Assembly: GCA_016281555.1 (NCBI GenBank)
Contig: JAEEIV010000055.1
Location: forward strand, 1-64,000
Direction of reading: 5' to 3'
DNA length: 64,000 bases
From: Lachnospiraceae bacterium
Lineage (GTDB): Bacteria > Bacillota > Clostridia > Lachnospirales > Lachnospiraceae
Shown piece after piece: positions 1 through 8,446 of the stretch. The notes below the pieces were generated by a model. That model was not told the origin of the DNA. It saw only the letters and a program-made list of their open reading frames with translations, and ran no database searches. Position numbers and translations under genes: made by a program. Within the stretch, counting starts at the first letter, position 1, and each line of letters starts with the position of its first letter.

Positions 1-254
1 AGGTGTTCCGCCGGCGTATTGACCGACGTGTGGCTTTCCGGCACGATGAGATCCAGTTCGATCTGAAGCGGCGTATTGCCGAGAAGACGGGAAAACTGCG
101 TTTCCGTCTGGATCTTTTTCGGCATCAGGTTGACGAGCAGGATCCGAAGAGGACGGATGTCCTGGGTGGTCGCCCGTCCTTCGGTCATGACGAAGATGTT
201 TTCCTGCCTCAGCGTTTCTACCGCAGGCAGATGATCCGGAATTTTGATCGGCAT
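1..254 (-). CDS. metA: Homoserine O-acyltransferase MetA (partial, N-terminal 84 residues)
   Basis: Absent from the ORF track because it runs off the left edge. Reading the minus strand from the ATG at 254 gives an open frame beginning [15 protein letters not shown], then [17 protein letters not shown] and [12 protein letters not shown], which is the conserved N-terminus of the MetA family. MetA acylates the homoserine hydroxyl; in Firmicutes the donor is usually acetyl-CoA, but the residue that sets donor choice is outside the window. The ATG directly abuts the TAA stop of the sulfhydrylase gene (TAAATG), so the two are surely co-transcribed. Together they make homocysteine from homoserine in two steps. 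The catalytic Cys and His/Glu are not in this fragment. Confidence 0.92.
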   Translation of the reverse strand, partial: MPIKIPDHLPAVETLRQENIFVMTEGRATTQDIRPLRILLVNLMPKKIQTETQFSRLLGNTPLQIELDLIVPESHTSVNTPAEH

Positions 255-1541
255 TTACTTGACCTCATTCAGTGCCTGTTCCACGTCGGCGATCAGGTCT
301 TCCGCGTTCTCGAGACCGCAGGAGAACCGGACGAGTCCGGCCGGGATGCCCGCTTCCTTCAACTGTTCTTCCGTGAGCTGGCGGTGCGTCGTCGAAGCGG
401 GATTCAGGCAGCAGCTCCGCGCGTCCGCGACGTGCGTCTCGATCGCACAGATCTTCAATGCGTTCATGAAGGTTTCCGCCGCCTCGCGGCCGCCGTCAAT
501 CTCGAAACTCACGACGCCGCAGGAGCCCTTCGGAAGGTATTTCTGCTGCAGGGCATGATAGGGATCGCCCGGCAGATCGGAATAGATGACGCGCTTGATC
601 TTCGGATGGTGCTCCAGATATTTCGCGAGCGCGAGCCCGTTTTCGCAATGCTTCGGCATCCGGACGTGCAATGATTCCAGCCCGAGGTTGATGTAGAACG
701 CGTGCTGCGGCGACTGGATCGAACCGAAGTCACGCATGAGCTGCGCCGTGCATTTCGTGATGAATGCGCCGCCCATTCCGAAGCGTTCCGCATACACGAC
801 GCCGTGATAGCTTTCATCCGGCGTGGTGAGGCCGGGGAACTTGTCTTTGTGCGCCATCCAGTCGAACTTTCCGCCGTCAATGATCGCGCCGCCGACGGAG
901 CTTCCGTGGCCGTCAATGTACTTCGTAGTGGAGTGCGTGACGATGTCCGCGCCCCATTCGATCGGCCGGCAGTTGACCGGCGTCGCGAAGGTATTGTCCA
1001 CGATGAGCGGCACGCCGTGCCTGTGCGCGACGCGGGCGTACGTTTCGATGTCCAGCACGGTCAGCGCGGGATTTGCGATCGTCTCGCCGAACAGGGCTTT
1101 CGTGTTCGGACGGAAGGCCGCATCCAGTTCTTCCTCGGTCGCATCCGGCGAAACGAAGGTGAACTCAATGCCCATCTTCGCCATCGTCACGGCGAAGAGA
1201 TTGAACGTGCCTCCGTAGATCGAGGAGCAGGAAACGACGTGATCGCCGGCGTTCGCCACGTTGAACACGGCGAAGAAATTCGCCGCCTGGCCGGAGCTCG
1301 TCAGCATGGCCGCCGTGCCGCCCTCCAGTTCCGCGAGTTTCGCAGCCACGAGGTCGTTCGTCGGATTCTGCAGGCGGGTGTAGAAATAGCCGTTCGCTTC
1401 CAGATCGAAAAGCTTGCCCATGTCCTTGCCCGTCGCGTATTTGAACGTCGTGGACTGGTAGATGGGCACCTGTCTCGGCTCACCGTTTCCCGGACGGTAT
1501 CCGCCCTGAACGCATTTGGTCTCGATATTATAGTCTTTCAT
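255..1541 (-). CDS. metY: O-acetylhomoserine sulfhydrylase (PLP enzyme)
   Basis: A 428-aa protein of usual family length. It makes homocysteine from O-acetylhomoserine and sulfide in the cytoplasm with pyridoxal phosphate. Visible family marks are the N-terminal TKCVQGGYRPG, YTRLQNPT, the SSGQAA turn, VDNTFATP, and THSTTKYIDGHG holding the PLP lysine. The start is supported by AAAGGAG seven to eight bases upstream. The next gene on the strand is metA with no gap, so acyl donor synthesis and sulfhydrylation are coupled. A cystathionine gamma-synthase or MGL-type activity is possible for this fold, but length and the metA neighbour favour MetY. Confidence 0.92.
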   Translation of the reverse strand: MKDYNIETKCVQGGYRPGNGEPRQVPIYQSTTFKYATGKDMGKLFDLEANGYFYTRLQNPTNDLVAAKLAELEGGTAAMLTSSGQAANFFAVFNVANAGDHVVSCSSIYGGTFNLFAVTMAKMGIEFTFVSPDATEEELDAAFRPNTKALFGETIANPALTVLDIETYARVAHRHGVPLIVDNTFATPVNCRPIEWGADIVTHSTTKYIDGHGSSVGGAIIDGGKFDWMAHKDKFPGLTTPDESYHGVVYAERFGMGGAFITKCTAQLMRDFGSIQSPQHAFYINLGLESLHVRMPKHCENGLALAKYLEHHPKIKRVIYSDLPGDPYHALQQKYLPKGSCGVVSFEIDGGREAAETFMNALKICAIETHVADARSCCLNPASTTHRQLTEEQLKEAGIPAGLVRFSCGLENAEDLIADVEQALNEVK

Positions 1542-1593
1542 GTTCCGTCTCCTTTGGAGCGCCCGTTTTCACGCGGGACATCATAACTTTTTT

Positions 1594-1622
1594 ATTGTAG
1601 CATAAGCGCTTTTTCAATGCAA
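1594..1622 (-). promoter_or_regulatory. Predicted promoter of metY-metA
   Basis: On the minus strand TTGCAT (1617-1622) and TACAAT (1594-1599) are separated by 17 bp, leaving a leader of about 45 nt before metY. No S-box, T-box or other methionine riboswitch fits in so short a leader. Confidence 0.5.
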
Positions 1623-1680
1623 TCGGTTTGCCTGAAAAACTTTCCGTTCCGTTTCCGTGCGCTCCGTTTCTGCGATGTCA

Positions 1681-1708
1681 TTGACAATTCGGGAATTCCG
1701 GGTATAAT
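1681..1708 (+). promoter_or_regulatory. Predicted promoter of the double-HTH regulator with palindromic spacer
   Basis: TTGACA (1681-1686), a 16-bp spacer and TATAAT (1703-1708). The spacer contains the 8-bp palindrome GGAATTCC, and the 60 bp upstream carry several TCCGTTTC-like direct repeats (about 1640-1670). The palindrome under RNA polymerase is where an autorepressor would bind; this is inference. Confidence 0.6.
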
Positions 1709-1777
1709 GGAATTGAGAAGGATCTCGGGACGACTGAGTCTCGGGCGGTCGAACGAAAGAAGGAGGGAGCAAAAGTC

Positions 1778-3511
1778 ATGACTTTTCAGGAAACCTTGAA
1801 CGACTATCTCGCGAGAACTGAAGCCACACAGGCGGATCTTGCCAAGTTATCAAGTTTGAGCGGCAGCACCATCAGCCGTTACCGTTCCGGGGACCGCTGC
1901 CCTTCGATCGAGAGCCGCCACCTTTTGCAGATCGCGGACGGTTTCTTCCTTCTCGCGAAGGAAAAGGGACTCGATATCCCGAAAAAGCAGATCTATCAGG
2001 ACTTCCGGAATTCCATCTCGGGCGGTCTCACCGTGGAATACAGTACCTGGCTCCAGAACCTCACCTTTCTGTTAAAGTCCATCGGGATCCGCGGAGGAGC
2101 GCTGGCGCGCGCCATCGATTACGACCCCTCTTCCATCTCCAAGATCCTCTCCGGCTCGCGAAAACCCGCAGACGTGGGCGAATTCACGTCGAACGTGGCG
2201 GCCTATGCCATCCGCGTCGCGGCCGAGACGAGAAGCCTCGAATACCTTGCTTCCCTGCTCCGTTTTCCGGAGGACACGCCCGTTTCCGAGGCGGCATTGC
2301 AGCCCGCCCTCATCCGCTGGCTGGGATCCAATGAGGAACCGTACGGAAAAAACCCGATCGGCGGATTCCTGGAAAAACTGGACCATTTCAGTCTCGACGA
2401 TTATCTGAAGGCCGTGAACTTAGACGACGTGAAGCTGTTCACGCTGCCGCACCAGCAGACCACGGTCAAGCTGTATTCCGGCATTGACGAACTATTGACC
2501 GCGGAGATCGATTTCATCCGGGCGACGCTTCTCTCCCACTCGACGGAGGATTGTCTCCTGTATTCGGATTTCCCGGCATTGACGAGAGATCCCTCGATGA
2601 ACTTTTTCAAACTCTGGATGGTCGGCATGTCGCTTCTTTTGAAGCGCGGACTCCGGTTCGACCTCATCGTGGACATCAGCAAGCCGCTCCGTGAGATCGC
2701 AGTCGGAATCGAAGCATATCTGCCGCTCCTGATGACCGGTCAGATCAATATTTTCTATCTGAAAACGCCGGAATGCGGCAATTTCTGTCATCAGATCCGC
2801 GTTTCCGGCGCCGCCGTGCTCGTCGGGATATCGCTGCAGGGACGTCTGGAAGAAGGCCGGTTCACTCTGACGAAACGCCGCGAGGATCTCCGGTTCTTCC
2901 GGCGTCAGGCCGAGCACCTGCGCGCCAATGCTCTCCCCTTAACGGAAGTCTTCCGCGAAAACCGTCAGAAGGATTATCTTGCCTGCATTGACGAAATTGA
3001 AAACATAAAAGGGAACGTCCGTTTCGTGACCGGGTCGCTTCCGATCTTCTCGATTCCGGAAGACGTGCTTCGGGACCTTCTGAAGCTCAGAAACATTGAT
3101 GAGAACAGCATTGCCAAGATTTTGAAGTACCGTGCACGGTGCTTCCGTTCCATAATGAGAATTGTGAAAACCCGCACGTTCACGGTGGAATATCCGGACC
3201 TGACCGAGGAAGCGTTCAATGCCGATCCGATCTGTCTCATGCTCTCCGACGTCTTCTTTCCCGAAGACGTTCCTTACACGTACGAAGCCTATGACGCGCA
3301 CAGAAAGGCCATGAAAGAGTTCTCGGAAAAGCATCCGAATCTGATCCTCATTCAGGACAGCAAACCGGCATTCCGGAATCTGACCTATTCCGTCGCAGGA
3401 GACGAACACGTCATCATCTCAAAAAACGTCTCGCCCGCCATCCACTTCTGCATCCGGAATCCCCGGATCGCGCAGGTATTCAAGTTCTTCATCCCGCCGC
3501 TCAGGGACTGA
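1778..3511 (+). CDS. Double helix-turn-helix (XRE-type) protein with large uncharacterised C-terminal region
   Basis: 577 aa, start supported by GAAGGAGGGAG. Residues about 5-65 read as an XRE HTH (TQADLAKLSSLSGSTISRYRSG), and residues about 90-150 hold a second one (RGGALARAIDYDPSSISKILSG), each with the Q/G-x-x-A and S-x-I-S-x pattern of lambda-repressor-like domains. The remaining roughly 400 residues match no fold I recognise, contain scattered Cys (TPECGNFCHQ), and may sense a ligand or dimerise. It is divergent from metY-metA and convergent with the MATE gene, overlapping it by 11 bp. A transcription regulator is likely; its targets are unknown, with metY or its own promoter the nearest candidates. 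Confidence 0.7.
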   Translation: MTFQETLNDYLARTEATQADLAKLSSLSGSTISRYRSGDRCPSIESRHLLQIADGFFLLAKEKGLDIPKKQIYQDFRNSISGGLTVEYSTWLQNLTFLLKSIGIRGGALARAIDYDPSSISKILSGSRKPADVGEFTSNVAAYAIRVAAETRSLEYLASLLRFPEDTPVSEAALQPALIRWLGSNEEPYGKNPIGGFLEKLDHFSLDDYLKAVNLDDVKLFTLPHQQTTVKLYSGIDELLTAEIDFIRATLLSHSTEDCLLYSDFPALTRDPSMNFFKLWMVGMSLLLKRGLRFDLIVDISKPLREIAVGIEAYLPLLMTGQINIFYLKTPECGNFCHQIRVSGAAVLVGISLQGRLEEGRFTLTKRREDLRFFRRQAEHLRANALPLTEVFRENRQKDYLACIDEIENIKGNVRFVTGSLPIFSIPEDVLRDLLKLRNIDENSIAKILKYRARCFRSIMRIVKTRTFTVEYPDLTEEAFNADPICLMLSDVFFPEDVPYTYEAYDAHRKAMKEFSEKHPNLILIQDSKPAFRNLTYSVAGDEHVIISKNVSPAIHFCIRNPRIAQVFKFFIPPLRD

Positions 3512-4919
3512 CGCGGGTCAGTCCGTTTTCTTCGACGGTCTTTTCTCTTTCCAGCTTTCGCATGAAGAGCACGAACATCGTTACGGCGATCCCCGTGGAC
3601 AAGAGTTCCGCGATCGGGGTCGCCAAAACGACGCCCGTCGCGCCGAGGCCGAACGAAAGCGAAAGGATCCCCATCAGAGGAATGTCCAGCACGCCCTTTC
3701 TTAAACAGGACAAAACGAGCGACTTGATCCGCTGCCCGGTCGCCTGAAAGACCGCATTGAACAAAAACGTCACGGAGCAGAGCGGCACGGCGAAGCAGAC
3801 GACCCGCAGGAACGCGGATCCGAACCGTATGCTCTCCGGCTCGTCAATGAAGAAGCGGATGAGCGGTTCGGCGAAGATCTGGAACAGCACGAGACAACTG
3901 AGTCCGATCATTTCCGAAAGCGCGCCCGCAAAAAGGATGGACTTCTTCATCCGTTTGTAGTTTTTGGCGCCGTAATTATAGCCCACGAGCGGCGTCACGC
4001 CCATCGTGATGCCCATCATCGTGTTGAATGCGAGAAGATTCACCTTCTTCGCCACGCCGAGTCCCGAAACCGCTTCCGTTCCGTACCCGCTCACGTAAAC
4101 GTTCGCGAAGATGTTCGACACCATCGCAAGCGTCGTCTGCAATGCTGCCGGGAAGCCGATCGCGAGGACCTCGCTCGGGATCTTTCCCTTCAGCGAAAAG
4201 TCCCTCGGATTCAGAGTAAATACGGAATGCGGATCCTTCCGGTGCCTATAAAGATAGATCAGGAAAAACAGGAAGGACGCGGTATTCGAGAGCATCGTGG
4301 CAATGGCTGCGCCGATCACTTCATTGCCCTTCGGAAGCAGGACGAACATGAACAGCGGGTCCAGGATGATGTTCAGGACGCCGCCCATCGACATGCCGAA
4401 GCCCGCCTCCCTCGAAGCGCCGGTCGAACGGACGAGATGGCCGCAAAGGTTGTTCCCGACCGACGGCAGAGCGCCGATGATCACGACCCAAAACAGATAA
4501 TCGTAAGCAAACTGATAGGAATTATCATCGCCGCCGACCGCGTAGATGAGCCAGGGTCTGGCAATGAAGATGAAAAGCGCGTAGACGACGGAGGCCGCAA
4601 GGCCGAACCAGAAACTGAACGCGAAGACGTGCCGCGCCTTCTCCGGATTCTTCTGGCCGAGCAGCCGGGAGATCAGGCTCGCGCCGCCGGCGCCGAAAAG
4701 ATTCGCGATCGCGCCGGTGATGATGAACAGGGGCATGCAGACGGACATGGCCGCCACGGCCGCCGCATTGCCGGTCCGGCCGACGTACCAGGTGTCCGCG
4801 TAATTGTAGATGATGTTGATGACCTGGGTGATGACGGTGGGGATCGCGAGCGCAAGCACTGCCTTCGGGATCGGCGCCTGTTCAAAGATATAGGTCTTGT
4901 CCCGGGATCTTGCGCTCAT
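3501..4919 (-). CDS. MATE family efflux transporter
   Basis: 472 aa, about twelve hydrophobic segments, the usual MATE length. Family signatures include PKAVLALAIPTVITQ in helix 1, ADTWYVGRTGN in place of the NorM/DinF-type VD..FVG, and GVTPLVGYNYGAKNYKRMKK in the second half. MATE proteins export cationic drugs or metabolites using a Na+ or H+ gradient; the substrate cannot be read from sequence. The start lies five bases beyond the sirtuin stop, so the pair is co-transcribed with coupled translation; its own ribosome binding site is weak. The 3' end overlaps the convergent regulator gene. Confidence 0.88.
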   Translation of the reverse strand: MSARSRDKTYIFEQAPIPKAVLALAIPTVITQVINIIYNYADTWYVGRTGNAAAVAAMSVCMPLFIITGAIANLFGAGGASLISRLLGQKNPEKARHVFAFSFWFGLAASVVYALFIFIARPWLIYAVGGDDNSYQFAYDYLFWVVIIGALPSVGNNLCGHLVRSTGASREAGFGMSMGGVLNIILDPLFMFVLLPKGNEVIGAAIATMLSNTASFLFFLIYLYRHRKDPHSVFTLNPRDFSLKGKIPSEVLAIGFPAALQTTLAMVSNIFANVYVSGYGTEAVSGLGVAKKVNLLAFNTMMGITMGVTPLVGYNYGAKNYKRMKKSILFAGALSEMIGLSCLVLFQIFAEPLIRFFIDEPESIRFGSAFLRVVCFAVPLCSVTFLFNAVFQATGQRIKSLVLSCLRKGVLDIPLMGILSLSFGLGATGVVLATPIAELLSTGIAVTMFVLFMRKLEREKTVEENGLTRVSP

Positions 4920-4924
4920 AAACT

Positions 4925-5677
4925 TCAGACGCTGCCTGTCTCTTCCGGAAGCAGCGCCTTCGCCACCTTTTCACAGTCTTCGTAAATACAGAGATTTGCA
5001 AACCCGTCCATACTCGTTCGCGACAGGTTGATGAGCACGAGTTTGTCGCCCGGATAAAAGCGGACGAAGGAAGCTGCCGGATACACCACGAGGCTCGTGC
5101 CGACGATGATCATCATGTCGGCGGTCCGGATGGCTTCGACGGTCTTGTCGATGACCCGCTCGTTGAGCCCTTCCTCGTACAGCACGACGTCCGGCCGGAT
5201 CATGCCGCCGCAGGTGCATTTCGGCACGCCCTGCGCCTCGTAGACCGTCTGCATCGAATACTTCCGTCCGCAGCGCACGCAGTAGTTCTTGTGCACGGTG
5301 CCGTGAAGGTTCAATACCTTCGTGCTGCCGGCCTTTTCATGCAAGCCGTCGATGTTCTGCGTCACGATCGTCACGTCGTGCCCTTCCGCTTCGAGACGGG
5401 CGAACATCCGGTGTGCTTCGTTCGGTTCCGCATCGGGGTACAGCATTTTCCCCCGGTAAAACTCGAAGAATTCCTCGGGATGATCCATGAGGAACGAGTG
5501 CGAGACCATCTCCTCCGGGCTGTACGTCCGGTGCAGTTTCTGCTGATAAATGCCGTTCGCGGACCGGAAATCCGGGATCCCCGAGGGCACCGAAATGCCC
5601 GCGCCCGTGAAGCCGACGATCTTGCGGCTGTCCCGGATCATATCCTTCAGTTTCGCAATGCTTTCGTTAAAGTCCAT
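4925..5677 (-). CDS. cobB: NAD-dependent protein deacylase (sirtuin, CobB/SIR2)
   Basis: 250 aa, typical of bacterial class U/III sirtuins. It removes acyl groups from lysines, consuming NAD+. The Rossmann motif GFTGAGISVPSGIPDFR, the TQNIDGLHEKAG loop, the catalytic His in LNLHGTVH, and zinc cysteines CVRC and CTCGG are all present, so it should be active. The spacing between the cysteine pairs is normal. Start at 5677 follows GAGAGAGGGA. It sits between the exported Cys/His lipoprotein gene upstream and MATE downstream on the same strand. Confidence 0.95.
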   Translation of the reverse strand: MDFNESIAKLKDMIRDSRKIVGFTGAGISVPSGIPDFRSANGIYQQKLHRTYSPEEMVSHSFLMDHPEEFFEFYRGKMLYPDAEPNEAHRMFARLEAEGHDVTIVTQNIDGLHEKAGSTKVLNLHGTVHKNYCVRCGRKYSMQTVYEAQGVPKCTCGGMIRPDVVLYEEGLNERVIDKTVEAIRTADMMIIVGTSLVVYPAASFVRFYPGDKLVLINLSRTSMDGFANLCIYEDCEKVAKALLPEETGSV

Positions 5678-5701
5678 CGTCCCTCTCTCCGCTTTTCGCC
5701 G

Positions 5702-7090
5702 TCATTCCACGACGTAGTCAAAGTCCACCGGAATAAAGACCTGTCCGTTCGGCGTGCGCGCCTCGATCGTGACACGGTACGTCCCGGGCTCCAACGCGCC
5801 CGTCCGTTTCACGGGCGAAGCGAATCCCTTCAGGCTGAAATGATACGCGGTGCCGTCGGCGATCTCCGCCCGGTTGAACAGGTGGCTGTTCAGGCGCTTC
5901 CTCTCTCCGGTCGTCCGGTTTTCCGCGAACAGCGAAACGGTCGCCAGCGGATAATTGCTCTCGATCCGGATGATCTCCGTGCCGTTTAAGTCGTTCGGGG
6001 AAGAGATCGTCTTCTCGGTGTTCAGCTTGACTTCCGGAAACTCGTACTTTTTCGTGCCCTGAAATTCGGCAACGGTCATCGGGATGTAGGCTTCGTCGAA
6101 GAGGCGTTCAAAAGTGTACTTGTAATCGACGCGGCCCTGCGCGTGGTATTTCTGACCGGTCGTCTCATCGATCTGCTCGAAACCGCCGGGACGCTGATCC
6201 TGGATCATGACGTAGCTCTCGGTGCCGTTGATCGAGCCGTCCGCGTTCCGGACGACGACAGCGTTTTCCGTCGCCATCATCGTATGCCCCATCTTCACGT
6301 GATCCTGCCAGACCACGATGTCCGCGGGCTCTAAGAGTGCGTAACACTCGAACATTTTCTGACTGCCGTAGCGCTTCACGATGTCGTCCGTGAAGTCCTT
6401 GGAGTCCGCCTTCCCGAAGGACGGCGTGGTGAGATCGTAGGTGTAGTCGCCGAGCGGCAGCCAGCCGTTCTTGTACACCATATAGTAGCATTGCAGGACG
6501 CCGCGCATGCTGTTCGCGACGGCAAAGATCGCCCAGCCGGCGGTGCCGGAGCAGCTGCTCCCGATCGCCCGCGTGAATGCGGGGCCGAGCTGCGCATTGT
6601 AATCGGACGTCAGCTCGTCAATGAGGAGACGTCCGGTCCGGAGATTCAGATAATCCAAAAACGCGTATACGCTGGTGTTCGGACCGGTGTAGGGAATGCC
6701 GGCATAACGTTCGTACTGTCTGAAAGGCGTGGAAGAAATCGAGGTCGTGACCTCGAAGTCCTCGTTCGAGTACCATTGCACGGTGAGCGCCTTCCGCATG
6801 AGATCGACCGCCGCCGCGCGCATTTCCGCGATCGTCGGCTCGTGATCGAAGATGTACTGCGGATAGTCCATGATCGGGGAATCGACGGCGAAAATGTCGA
6901 TCTCCTCGGTTTCGGGCACGGTGCTTTCCGCGACCGGTTCAGTCACGGGTTCCGTTTCCTTTTCACCTGACGGAGTTTCCTCCGCAGGCGCTTTCGTGTC
7001 CGAGGTTCCCGCGCCGCAGGCTGACGCAAAGATCATCATGACGGCGACAAGAATCAGGAGCCAACGGTTTTTCTTTTCTTTTCTCATCAT
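5702..7090 (-). CDS. Lipoprotein with papain-like Cys/His motifs (paralogue 1)
   Basis: 462 aa. Signal peptide with lipobox ASAC|G near residue 25, then a Thr/Glu/Pro linker (about 30-70). The folded part starts at AVDSPIMDYPQYIFDHEPT. A conserved SCSGTAGWAIF (about residue 180) followed later by VWQDHVKMGHTMMA (about 255-270) resembles the Cys and His of NlpC/P60, CHAP or other papain-like enzymes, including a Cys at the start of a helix and a His in a beta strand; this is inference. The last 100 residues look like an Ig-like beta domain (SNYPLATVSLF, PGTYRVTIEA). The adjacent gene is a clear paralogue lacking the signal. Start supported by AAAGGAAAG. No known family is recognised. Confidence 0.65.
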   Translation of the reverse strand: MMRKEKKNRWLLILVAVMMIFASACGAGTSDTKAPAEETPSGEKETEPVTEPVAESTVPETEEIDIFAVDSPIMDYPQYIFDHEPTIAEMRAAAVDLMRKALTVQWYSNEDFEVTTSISSTPFRQYERYAGIPYTGPNTSVYAFLDYLNLRTGRLLIDELTSDYNAQLGPAFTRAIGSSCSGTAGWAIFAVANSMRGVLQCYYMVYKNGWLPLGDYTYDLTTPSFGKADSKDFTDDIVKRYGSQKMFECYALLEPADIVVWQDHVKMGHTMMATENAVVVRNADGSINGTESYVMIQDQRPGGFEQIDETTGQKYHAQGRVDYKYTFERLFDEAYIPMTVAEFQGTKKYEFPEVKLNTEKTISSPNDLNGTEIIRIESNYPLATVSLFAENRTTGERKRLNSHLFNRAEIADGTAYHFSLKGFASPVKRTGALEPGTYRVTIEARTPNGQVFIPVDFDYVVE

Positions 7091-7150
7091 TTTTCTGCTT
7101 TCCTTTTATGTTTTCCCGGATCTCTCACCCGGGTCCTATTCTCTTCAGTC

Positions 7151-8326
7151 TTACCCTTCTGCTGCCGTGACTCTTTCCCCGTTAGGCAATGTCACTACGA
7201 GCCGGAACCGCTTTCCTCTGCTTCCTTCGTCCTTCCCGAACCCGGACGGGATGAACCCGGCGAGCGGAAAGTCAAAAGCAAGCCCGTCCCGGACGTCGTT
7301 TCTGGTAAACGCGTACTCGGCGGAGGTTTTTTCCCTTCCTGACGCCGTCTTTTCAAAAAGCGACACGAGCGCCATCGGGTAATTCGAGCGAAGACGCGAT
7401 TTTCGGAGGTTTTCCGGGGTGAAAGGCACTTCCGCGGAGAGTTTCACCCATGGCTTCTCAAACGGCTTTAACCCCTGAAATTCGGCCGTTGTCGCGGGAA
7501 TGTATCCCTCGTCGTATAGCATTTTGAAGGAATACTTCGCATTGACGCGGCCCATGTTCCGGTACATGGCGCCCGTCCGCTCATCGACGGTCTGAAATCC
7601 GCCGGGCCGCTGATCCTGAACGAACACGTAGCTCTTTTCGTCATCCAGAAAGCCGTCCTCTTTCCTGTAATTCAAGACCGCCGGTCCGATCGCCATCATC
7701 GTGTGTCCGAGTTTCTTCCGGTCCTGCCAGACGACGATGTCGCCCGCTTCCAGAAGCCTGTACGATTCGTACATGCGTTCCCGGCCGTTCAATGCGCAGA
7801 TCTCATCGGTCGATAAAGGCGAGTCGTGCCCGAACTCGTCGATCGAAGTGTCGTATTCATAAGGGCCGAGCTTCAGCCAGCCGTTCTTCGGCACCATGTA
7901 ATAGCACTGAAAGCACCCGCGGACGCTGTTGCAGACGGACGCGACCGCCCAGCCGACGGCGCCGGAACAGCTTAAACCCGCGACCTTGTTGAGGGCCGTC
8001 GAAGCGTCCGGATAACCGAGTTTTTTCAGTTCTTCGGTTTTCAGCCGTCCGGTCTTTTCGTCAATGAACTTAAGAAATCCGAAGAGGCTCGTGTTCGGCC
8101 CGGTGTAAGGAACACCCGCGTATTTGACGAAGGGATTGAACGTGCGCTTGGAAACCGACGTCGTCAGTGTGATCGGCTCCTCGGTGAACCATTGCACGGA
8201 CAGCGTCTTATGCATGGCGAGGACCGCCATCTCACGCATTTCCTGGACCGTCGGTTCGTGATCGAACGTGAACTTCGGCCACGACCCGATCGGACTGTCC
8301 ACGGAATCGATTCGAAGATATTGCAT
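7151..8326 (-). CDS. Signal-less paralogue of the Cys/His lipoprotein (paralogue 2)
   Basis: 391 aa from the ATG at 8326, preferred over the ORF-track start (8347) because GGAAGGAG lies just upstream of it. The protein starts directly at the folded region (IDSVDSPIGSW, FDHEPTVQEMR), aligning with residue about 70 of paralogue 1. It keeps the Cys motif (LSCSGAVGWAV), the GWLKLGPYEYD segment, the His motif (VVWQDRKKLGHTMMA), and the C-terminal SNYPMALVSLF beta domain. With no signal peptide or transmembrane segment it is predicted cytoplasmic, unless exported by a non-classical route. Roles such as peptide or wall-fragment processing inside versus outside the cell are speculation. Confidence 0.65.
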   Translation of the reverse strand: MQYLRIDSVDSPIGSWPKFTFDHEPTVQEMREMAVLAMHKTLSVQWFTEEPITLTTSVSKRTFNPFVKYAGVPYTGPNTSLFGFLKFIDEKTGRLKTEELKKLGYPDASTALNKVAGLSCSGAVGWAVASVCNSVRGCFQCYYMVPKNGWLKLGPYEYDTSIDEFGHDSPLSTDEICALNGRERMYESYRLLEAGDIVVWQDRKKLGHTMMAIGPAVLNYRKEDGFLDDEKSYVFVQDQRPGGFQTVDERTGAMYRNMGRVNAKYSFKMLYDEGYIPATTAEFQGLKPFEKPWVKLSAEVPFTPENLRKSRLRSNYPMALVSLFEKTASGREKTSAEYAFTRNDVRDGLAFDFPLAGFIPSGFGKDEGSRGKRFRLVVTLPNGERVTAAEG

Positions 8327-8358
8327 GAAGGGTCTGCTCCTTCCCATGTGTTTTCTGC

Positions 8359-8410
8359 AAAACGGAGCTGATGCCCTGCACCTTTTCGTGCCTGTGCAAC
8401 AGCCCCGTTT
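8359..8410 (-). terminator. Hairpin after the giant gene
   Basis: Arms AAACGGAGCTG and CAGCCCCGTTT pair over 11 bp with one G-T pair, enclosing a TGCAC/GTGCA inner helix. On the minus strand it lies just past the giant gene stop and runs into CCGTTTTGC. A plausible terminator isolating the two paralogues from the 7.3-kb gene; the U-tract is short. Confidence 0.45.
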
Positions 8411-8446
8411 ACCGAACTTCCTGCCCTGAATAGTCAGGGCGGGATG

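Noticed and set aside
1542-1593. S-box or T-box riboswitch ahead of metY
   Set aside because: The leader is about 45 nt, too short, and no S-box core sequence is visible on either strand.
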